DNA of 64,000 nt, taken from contig JANPZZ010000009.1 in assembly GCA_024707305.1 (NCBI GenBank), forward strand, positions 248,001-312,000. The letters are read 5' to 3'. This DNA is from Chitinophagaceae bacterium (GTDB lineage: Bacteria > Bacteroidota > Bacteroidia > Chitinophagales > Chitinophagaceae). Positions 57,176 to 64,000 of this stretch are shown one piece after another. The stretch's first letter is position 1; every line of letters starts with the position of its first letter. Under the pieces are notes generated by a model. The model did not search any database. It was not told the DNA's origin and saw only the letters and a program-made list of their open reading frames with translations. Position numbers and translations under genes: made by a program.

Positions 57176-57310
57176 GGGGGGGGATGGTGGAGGGTGGAGG
57201 GTGGATGGTGGATGGGGGATGATCGATGTTCGATGGTGGTTGGTGGATGGGGGATGATCGATGGACTCCCCCTTCGGGGGTTGGGGGGCTTGGGCTTGGG
57301 CTTGGGCAAT
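57168..57310. repeat. family B/C word repeat plus hairpin and CTTGGG triplication
   Basis: 57168-57265 consists of GGATGGT/GGATGGG words with an 8-G run at 57176-57183 and some CGATG words. It is followed by a CCCCC-TTC-GGGGG hairpin (57268-57280) and three CTTGGG copies (57289-57307). The arm is in the purine orientation after pdeM. The hairpin faces the end of the minus-strand DUF5916 gene. Confidence 0.75.
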
Positions 57311-57312
57311 GA

Positions 57313-59775
57313 TCAATTATTCCGCTTTCTTCTAAACTGGTTGTAATCCAGGAAATATATAAAACGCGCCGTTATTTCGGTTCCGTGGCGGAGATTAAAC
57401 GTACGTCCGAAATTGGATAGATACCGCTTGTAATTGCTGCCATCCACACCATAAGCCTGGTCGTCGCCCAACCAGTTTTTATATCCCAGAATCAGGCGGC
57501 TGCCGTATCTGAAATCCCAGGTGAAGAATGCATCTGTATTAAAAAAAGTTCACATTATCTACGCCGCTATATGGTGTTTCCAGTATGGGCAAACCTTTGT
57601 TATCAACGTATGCGGTACGTTTTATCAGGACATTACTCCAGTAGTGTCGCACACGTAGTGTCAAATTTATACGAGGAGTAAAATTGTAAATAGCATTCAG
57701 CAATGAGGTTGCTTCTTTGAAATCGACAAATGCAATACGCGGTTCACCCAGCAGGTCGCGACCAGCATTGATGATATAATCCGTTTCGGTTCCAAAACTA
57801 TGTTCCAGCTCTACAGTCAGTTTATTGCTGAAACGATAACGTACACCTCCCGTGAGTTCGTAATATTTCTTTTCAGGATTTTTGAAGAAATCAGAAAGCA
57901 GCGCCGACCATGAAACAAAGAGACGTTTCCGGCTATCAGTACTTCCTTCCAAACTCAGGTAGCCATATTCAGGACGGCGTGCATATTTATCAAACGGTCT
58001 TCCCAACACAAAATAATCATGCTGGTCAGGAAGGTAACCGGCACTAATTGTAAGATCCCAGAAGTTTTTGAAGTATAAAAAGGCGCTGAGTTCCGCGGTG
58101 AAATCGTTAAATACATCGGGCTTGTACAAACGACGATAAGAAGTATTAAAACGAATAAAATAATTCAGGAAATTTTTCCGGGTTTGTATTCGTTGAAACT
58201 GATGTGGCCTGTGTTGATATGCTGATTGGAAGTTTCAAGATAACCAAGGTCGGTGGGATCAAAGTTTAATGATCGCAGTTGATTCTGCACATAATACTGC
58301 CAGCGACCGCTCACTTTGCCGGCGCGTAAATTGGAGCTAAACCCATCGTATGAGTTTGCCGACCACACTTTACTGTAGTGTGCATGCCCACGAACGTTAT
58401 ACGTATTCTGTTTATCAAAAAAACTAAAATCAAGCCCGGTTACATTGGCGTCGTCACCACCGCCATCCCTCAACACATTTGTATTCGTAAATGTAACAAA
58501 GGAACGACCTCTTAGTGCCTGGTCAAGTACAATGATATTATAGTTGGTGAGCGCTTCAGTTTTGATGCGCGTGCGGTCACCCGTTATTTTGTCGCGAATA
58601 GTCGCGTACATTGGTGCCGCAACTGCGTTAAAGAAACCAATACCCAGTTTTGATGGTGTTCTTCCCGACAACTTCAACGCATTGTACAGTTGTGTACGAC
58701 CCGGATTGCGCACAATTTCGATGTTGGGATCATCATCGGCCATTTCTTCCACAGCGCGGTAACCCGCAGGCGCGGCCCCTACCCTGCGACTATAAAAAAG
58801 TCCCGACTTATTAAAGATGTCAACGCCTTCGGTAAAAAAGGGACGATACTCATCAAATCGCACTTCATAAGGTGTAAGGTTATTGATTACGTTATCAGAA
58901 ATCACCTGACCGAAATCGGGAACCAGCGTAACGTCGAGGGTAAAGCTCTCGTTGATTCCATATTTCACATCCATGCCACCGCTTTTCAACCATTCTGAGC
59001 GTGATCCATTCACTTCAGGTACGCGACGGTAGCCGGTAGAAACATAGGGCGAAAAACTCAAACGCAGCGGCGGTTTGATATCCAGCAAATTTTTCAGGAT
59101 GCCGAACTGGTTTACAAAACCATTTACGTTGGGATCAACAAAATTCCAGAATGAAGTTTCATTGGTGCGGCGCACCTGACGTTGAAATTGTATTCCCCAA
59201 TCCTGCATTGTATTCTTTGAAAAACGCAGAGAGATATATGGAATTTCCATTTCCACTACCCAGCCATCTTCCTTCAGTGATACACGACTATCCCAGACAG
59301 CGTCCCAGGTTTTGTCGCCATAAGTGCCGAATGTTGGCATTACATTGGGAGAAAGTCTTGCATCGGTTTGAACATTCGCGGAGGTAGCGAGGAATTGAAA
59401 ACCGTTTTGGTGATCATTATAAGTGTCTATAAAAACGGAAAAGAAGTCAACGTCTTTTTGTTGTTCTTCATCGCGTGCGGTGATTTGTCGGCGGATCAAT
59501 GCAGGATCATCATACAGGTATGCGCCAATATAAATAGCATTATCATCATAAAGCACTCTTACCTCCGTGCGTTGTGTAGCGGGGGCACCTACGTTTGGAA
59601 AATTTTGTACAAACTGGCCGGCTACGGGAGCTAAGCGCCAAACCGAATCACTCAGATCACCATCAATTTTAGGCGCCTGATTGGTTTTGACAGCGGGAAG
59701 GAGTTTGGGTTGAGAAAGTAATGGCAACACAATGCCCAACAGCAAAGCAGTAAATACGGCAATTCTTCTATACAT
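57313..59775 (-). CDS. DUF5916/CBM9-type outer membrane beta-barrel protein (two indels)
   Basis: One base removed from A7 (57541-57547) and one T added to T5 (58173-58177) give 820 residues. Signal peptide (LLLGIVLPLLSQ), an N-terminal CBM9-like domain ('APKIDGDLSDSVWRLAPVAG', 'YDDNAIYIGAYLYDDP'), then the DUF5916 barrel with alternating strands; the restored end reads 'GTEITARFIYFLDYNQFRRK'. Typical of outer membrane proteins of Bacteroidota, function unknown, possibly carbohydrate linked. Correction also restores 'GKNFLNYFIRFNTSYRRLYK'. Confidence 0.85.
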
Positions 59776-59872
59776 ACAGTCAGTTCCATCTCAAATATAC
59801 TGGAGGAAATCGTAGCACAGAAGAATCGCCGCAAAAAAACGCATTAAAGAAATTAACTAATTGGAAATCAGA

Positions 59873-60623
59873 TCAATTTAACTTCTTCTTGAGCGAAACA
59901 ACCTGCTCCTGGAGGTCATTTACGATGTTGGTAAGGTGGCTCATATCCCAGCGGTTTTGCTGTTCGGCCCTCGCAATTATCATCTGGGCCTGCCACATTT
60001 CCAGCACATCGTCAGCATTCATAGTGTACGGATGGTAAACAGGATTATCACTTACGAGCGTGAGTTTGCTTTTTGATCTTCCATTTTTCTGGACGCGCTT
60101 ATACACGATTCCTTCATGACGCGAAACCACAATGCATGCAGCACCATTCTTCACCTCATCCAGGTTTTCAATTTTTTTCGCCTACAATTACAGAACCACT
60201 TGGAGTTGGCAACATACTATCACCCACGATCTCAAATGCGCGGTAATTACCACCCGAAAGCATCGGCAATGTAAATGTGTTGAGCTCATCCACAAATTCC
60301 GGATCACCATAACCAGCGAGATAACCTGCCGCAGCTTTTACCGGAACAAATGGAATATCCGGCCTGCCGGTCGCCAGCTTCAACGCACGGCGTTTTGCAA
60401 GGTAATTACTTTTATTATCACTCAAATCTTTCCGTAATATCTCATCCATCGTCAACTTGAAAATGTCACACACAATTTCAAGTACATCAATTCTGGGTTC
60501 TGCCCTTTCTTCTTCATAGGCTCCCAGGAGTGAGCGCTTAATTCCGAGTTTCTGCGAAAACTCTTCCTGCGTCCATCCACGCAGCTTGCGTAAATACTTC
60601 AGGTTTTGATTAGCGATTGACAT
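59873..60623 (-). CDS. XRE-S24 (LexA-like) transcriptional regulator (one indel)
   Basis: Removing one base of T7 (60172-60178) gives 249 residues. N-terminal XRE helix-turn-helix ('YLRKLRGWTQEEFSQKLGIK', 'AYEEERAEPRIDVLE'), a linker, and a C-terminal S24-peptidase domain with a possible Ala-Gly cleavage site in 'VKAAAGYLAGYG', the catalytic Ser in 'VGDSMLP' and Lys in 'VYKRV', then a coiled-coil tail. Self-cleaving regulator of the LexA/CI type, stimulus unknown. It is divergent from surE and an AT-rich palindrome lies between. Confidence 0.85.
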
Positions 60624-60660
60624 GTCAGGATTTTAGAATGATTGATTCAGGCGCATCTAC

Positions 60661-60695
60661 TTAGATACACTAATAATTTTAGCTAAATTACTAAT
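60661..60695. promoter_or_regulatory. candidate autoregulatory operator of the XRE-S24 gene
   Basis: TTTAGCTAAA at 60678-60687 is a perfect palindrome, framed by two ACTAAT copies (near 60669 and 60690), between the divergent XRE-S24 and surE genes. Binding is inferred only. Confidence 0.35.
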
Positions 60696-60780
60696 TTCTT
60701 TGTCCCCACAAAATATTTTTTCAGGAATACAATAACTTCGAGCTTGACTCGATTAGAAATAATCATCACATTTGTTAAGT

Positions 60781-61621
60781 ATGGCTACCAAAAAGAAATC
60801 AGTGGTCGATAAAACGCGACCCGCACCTCGTCCTCCTTCCGCCAGAAATAAGTCAACCAAACCGGTGATCCTTGTTACGAATGATGACGGATACATGGCA
60901 CCGGGGATACAAAATCTGGTAGAAGCAGTAAAAGATCTGGGAAAAGTGGTTGTAGTTGCGCCCGACAAACCGCAATCAGGAATGGGACACGCCATCACGA
61001 TTGGACAACCGCTGCGTTTACATAAGGTGAATACTTTTGGTGATATTGAAGCGTATGCATGTACGGGCACGCCGGTTGATTGTGTAAAACTTGCCGTTGA
61101 TAAAGTACTCCATCGCAAACCCGACATTTGTGTGAGTGGTGTAAACCATGGTGCCAATCATAGTATCAATGTCATTTATTCCGGTACGATGTCGGCTGCC
61201 GTTGAAGCAGCGATTGAAAGTATTCCTTCTGCAGGGTTTTCATTACTCGACTTTAGTATTGAAGCCGACTTTAGTGGAGCCAGAAAATATGCACGCATGG
61301 TAGTTGAAAAAATGCTGAGTACAAAAAATGGAACAGCATACAGTACTGAATGTAAACATTCCTGCCATGCCAGCCAACCTGCTGAAAGGTTTAAAGATCT
61401 GCCGGCAGGCTTATGCCAAATACGAAGAAGATTTTATCGAACGTCAGGATCCGCATGGACGGATGTATTACTGGCTTACAGGTGAGTTCGTTAATTTCGA
61501 TAAAGGAAAAGACACCGATGTATGGGCACTTGCCAATGGTTATGTGAGTGTAGTACCGGTTCAATTCGATCTTACGCACTATAAGCAAAAAGAAAAACTG
61601 CAAAAACTCTGGGAAAAATGA
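60781..61621 (+). CDS. surE: 5'/3'-nucleotidase SurE (one indel)
   Basis: Removing one A of A6 at 61323-61328 gives 279 residues from the ATG at 60781 (MATKKKSVVDKTRP). The SurE fold has 'ILVTNDDGYMAPGIQNLVEA', 'APDKPQSGMGHAITIG' and 'VSGVNHGANHSINVIYSGTM', with metal ligands Asp-Asp and the Asn residue. The N-terminal extension of about 25 residues is basic and Pro-rich, possibly disordered. It dephosphorylates nucleoside monophosphates in stress survival. The stop overlaps the next start (ATGA). Confidence 0.92.
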
Positions 61622-61914
61622 TCCTGAAAAAAGATAAACTACAGCTCGGACTCGTATTAGGTTTGCTCGGCCCCATCATTGGCTTACTTGTCATTTACCT
61701 GATCAAGTTTTCCTCGAGCAGCTTTGGCGTTTTTCTCGAAGAGTTTTTTAGCAACAATAAACTCATCACATCCATTGGATCACTTGCATTGCTGGCCAAC
61801 GTGATTCTTTTCACCATTTATATCAACACACACCGCGATAAAACGGCAAGGGGAATCTTCCTGGTTACGTTGCTCTTTGGAATCGGTATACTGATTTTAA
61901 AATTGTTTAACTGA
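61618..61914 (+). CDS. small three-helix membrane protein of the surE-lpxB operon
   Basis: 98 residues with hydrophobic segments near 9-30 (LQLGLVLGLLGPIIGLLVIY), 48-68 (ITSIGSLALLANVILFTIYI) and 79-96 (IFLVTLLFGIGILILKLF). The start overlaps the surE stop by 4 bp, indicating coupled translation. I recognise no family and propose no function. The position between surE and lpxB appears repeatedly in Bacteroidota, so it is unlikely to be a chance frame. Confidence 0.75.
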   Translation: MILKKDKLQLGLVLGLLGPIIGLLVIYLIKFSSSSFGVFLEEFFSNNKLITSIGSLALLANVILFTIYINTHRDKTARGIFLVTLLFGIGILILKLFN

Positions 61915-61947
61915 TTTCGTTTCCTTTGCCGAAAGAAATAACAATCT

Positions 61948-63062
61948 GTGAAATATTACATCATAGCAGGCGAGGCGTCTGGCGACTTACATGGCAGCAA
62001 CCTGATTAAGGAAATCGTGAAACGTGATGCGCAGTCCGACATTCGTTGCTGGGGTGGCGACAAAATGCAGGAAGCTGGCGCAACGTTGGTAAAACATTAT
62101 CGCGAACTCGCATTCATGGGTTTTGTAGAAGTGTTGATGAACCTGCGCACCATCTTTCGTAATCTCGCTTTTTGCAAAGCAGATATTGAGCAATTCAAAC
62201 CCGACGCGATTATCTTAATCGATTACCCGGGTTTTAATTTACGCATTGCTGAATGGGCCAAACAACAGGGCTATAAAATCATTTTTTATATCAGCCCTCA
62301 GGTTTGGGCATGGAAGGAGAATCGGGTTAAAAAATGAAAAAGCATATCGATCTCATGCTGGTGATTCTTCCTTTCGAAAAACCTTATTATGAAAACAAAT
62401 GGCAATGGCCTGTTCACTATGTCGGTCATCCATTGGTTGAAGTTTTAGATGAAGTGCGCAACCGACCCGCGCCTGTTCCACTTTCTGAAAAACCTATTAT
62501 CGCTGTATTACCCGGAAGCCGCAAACAGGAAATTGCAAAAAAACTTCCGATCATGCTGGAAGTAAGTAAAGCTTTTCCCGATTATCAGTTTATTGTTGCA
62601 CGCGCACCTGGTCAGGAAGATGCTTATTACGAACCATTCCTTCAAAAATTCCCCAATGTATCAGCTACCAGCAATGGCACTTATGATTTACTAAGGCAAT
62701 CGAAAGCGGCAATGGTAACATCAGGTACTGCAACCCTGGAGACCGCATTGTTGGGCATTCCCGAAGTTGTTTGCTATAAAGGATCTGCTATTTCTTATGA
62801 AATTGCGAAACGCGTTATTAAGGTTAAATATATTTCACTCGTAAACCTCATCATGGATCGATTACTGGTGACGGAATTGATACAACACGATCTTACACCA
62901 AAGAAACTGGAAGCGGAATTACGATCGTTGCTGGAAGACGAAAACCGACGTGCACAGTTATCAAAAGATTACCATGACCTTCACCAATTGTTGAGCGAAG
63001 GCGGACGTGCATCTGCAATCGCTGCCGACCTGATTGAGCAATTTCTTAAGTCAGCAACTTAA
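61948..63062 (+). CDS. lpxB: lipid-A-disaccharide synthase LpxB (one indel)
   Basis: Adding one A to A6 at 62329-62334 joins two frames into 371 residues. GTG start at 61948: the N-terminus 'KYYIIAGEASGDLHGSNLIK' is the LpxB signature, followed by 'DYPGFNLRIAEWAKQQG', 'YISPQVWAWKENRVKK', 'YVGHPLVEVL', 'VLPGSRKQEIAKKLP' and 'SGTATLETALLGIPEVVCYK'. It forms the lipid A disaccharide at the inner membrane. Overlaps the small DUF6728 gene on the other strand by 17 bp. Confidence 0.94.
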
Positions 63063-63208
63063 TCGCCAGGATAATCAGGCACAGGATAAACAGCAACAGA
63101 CTGATCCTGTTGATACCATGCATATACCTTGTAAAATCCGAGTTAGGACGATCCGGATCTTTTTTTACGCAAATACAGATATTCCGCAATTTGTTTCAAT
63201 ACACCCAT
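63046..63208 (-). CDS. DUF6728-like small membrane protein (one indel)
   Basis: Removing one T of T7 at 63160-63166 gives 53 residues: MGVLKQIAEYLYLRKKDPDR then PNSDFTRYMHGINRIS and one transmembrane helix LLLFILCLIILAIKLL. The pattern 'EYLYLRKKDPD' and 'MHGINRIS' agrees with small Bacteroidota proteins I associate with DUF6728. Without the correction it ends after 21 residues. Lies 55 bp after the phosphotransferase gene and ends inside lpxB. Confidence 0.7.
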
Positions 63209-63263
63209 AACTTCCTGTTTCGAAGTATAAAGGTAAAGAAGTGTAAATGAATTGCTGGAGAAT

Positions 63264-64000
63264 TCAATTTGTCCAGTCTTTCTCATGGGCAGTAAGACGC
63301 GACAGCAGTGTAAGCTGATTGCGCGCGCGATGAAAATTGTGCCCGGGATAGGCAGCACCGTAGTACACATCATTCTGCAAATGATCAGTCAAAAACCTGA
63401 TCGCCTGCATAAAAATCATAAACTGACCGGAATAAAAAGCATGATCGAGTTCTGCCTGGCTCAATACCGGTTTCATTGCTGATAAATAACCTTCCATTAT
63501 CGCTTTATAGAAACCAGCACGCACATTTATCTTTTCAATATCTTTTTCTTCTTCACTCACGGGGCTGAGATAGGTACGCATCATATCCCCAAGATCACTG
63601 ATAAAATAACCTGGCATCACGGTATCAAGATCAATCACACAAACAGCTTTCTGTTCGTTGTTGAAAAGAACATTACTGATCTTGGTATCATGATGAATAA
63701 CGCGCAATTTGAAATCCGGATTCTTCCTGATTGCTTCAAACTTTGTTACAATATCTGAAAAAGAAATCACCTGTTGAATAAGTTCAGCGGAATCGCGACG
63801 GCGGTCACGGTCACCTGTTTCAAGTGCTTTGAGAAATTGCTGATAACGTGATGTGAGATCATGAAAACCGGGAATGGTTGTCCGCAATTTGCTTACGTCT
63901 AAACTCGTCAACATCTTTGTAAACAAACCAAATTGCCTGGCTGCTTCAAAGGCCTGCCCGGGAGTATTCACCACATCAATGGTGTGTGATCCCTGTACAA
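63264..64000 (-). CDS. aminoglycoside phosphotransferase-fold kinase, 5' part beyond window
   Basis: C-terminal 245 residues visible; the frame stays open to base 64000. Brenner motif 'VIHHDTKISNVLF' with catalytic Asp and downstream 'VCVIDLDTVMPGYFISDLGD' are the APH-fold phosphotransferase signatures. The 'IDLDTVMPG' form resembles N-acetylhexosamine 1-kinases (NahK) rather than antibiotic phosphotransferases, so a sugar kinase is the better guess. The usable internal start at 63974 is not the real one. Confidence 0.8.
   Translation of the reverse strand, partial: VQGSHTIDVVNTPGQAFEAARQFGLFTKMLTSLDVSKLRTTIPGFHDLTSRYQQFLKALETGDRDRRRDSAELIQQVISFSDIVTKFEAIRKNPDFKLRVIHHDTKISNVLFNNEQKAVCVIDLDTVMPGYFISDLGDMMRTYLSPVSEEEKDIEKINVRAGFYKAIMEGYLSAMKPVLSQAELDHAFYSGQFMIFMQAIRFLTDHLQNDVYYGAAYPGHNFHRARNQLTLLSRLTAHEKDWTN

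Noticed and set aside
63264-64000. Antibiotic resistance phosphotransferase
   Set aside because: The IDLDTVMPG motif points to sugar kinases of the NahK type. There are no resistance neighbours or mobile elements.
1-64000. tRNA, rRNA, insertion sequences and prophage genes
   Set aside because: None could be recognised by eye. A dedicated scan could still find a tRNA that I missed.

Overview
The window looks like a chromosomal segment of a Bacteroidota bacterium, most likely family Chitinophagaceae. Signs of this are the T9SS type A sorting tails, PorD, DUF4296, DUF2911, DUF5916, DUF6728, head-GIN (DUF2807) and DUF3857 proteins, a lipoprotein alpha-2-macroglobulin divergent from pbpC, TAnnTTTG-type -7 promoter elements and weak Shine-Dalgarno signals. 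No tRNA, rRNA, CRISPR array, prophage or insertion sequence was seen.

Layout. 1-9.5 kb: DUF3857 protein, queG, an ECF sigma factor with its membrane-anchored barrel partner, DUF2911 and SRPBCC proteins, a lone ABC-2 permease and dnaA. 10-15 kb: FAD dehydrogenase, a NatAB-like exporter and a coiled-coil membrane protein with an operator-like site. 15-20 kb: methyltransferase and a signalling island (response regulator, membrane protein, histidine kinase, response regulator). 20-25 kb: 3-oxoacid CoA-transferase and the envelope operon bamD-rpoZ-coaBC-porD-DUF4296. 25-35 kb: OmpA-family protein, polyprenyl synthase, recJ and a 1529-residue secreted nuclease-like protein. 35-40 kb: rpsF-rpsR-rplI, an RRM protein, a GT2-HAD fusion and a universal stress protein. 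40-48.5 kb: alpha-2-macroglobulin divergent from pbpC, and an internally deleted T9SS cargo gene. 48.7-57 kb: amine oxidase, DUF2807, guaA, a periplasmic binding protein, and the ligase-associated helicase plus PdeM. 57-64 kb: DUF5916 barrel, XRE-S24 regulator, surE-orf-lpxB, DUF6728 and a phosphotransferase cut by the window edge.

Two things stand out beyond the gene list. First, intergenic spaces, mostly at gene 3' ends, carry blocks of degenerate 7-9 nt words in four families: A (GGAAATGA/T, period 8), B (GGATGGT/G, period 7), C (CGATGAT/GT, period 7) and D (CTCTGCGTG or AATCTGCGT, period about 9). Several blocks are built as purine arm, short unique core, inverted pyrimidine arm, and some start or stop exactly at stop codons. 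This is the best candidate here for an undescribed element.

Second, 18 genes carry 26 single-base indels, nearly all in short homopolymers. Restoring one base at each gives full-length family members whose lengths divide by three. I read these as sequencing or assembly errors and give each gene its restored extent. Only one lesion lies left of 17 kb, while 14 fall in 52.6-63.2 kb.
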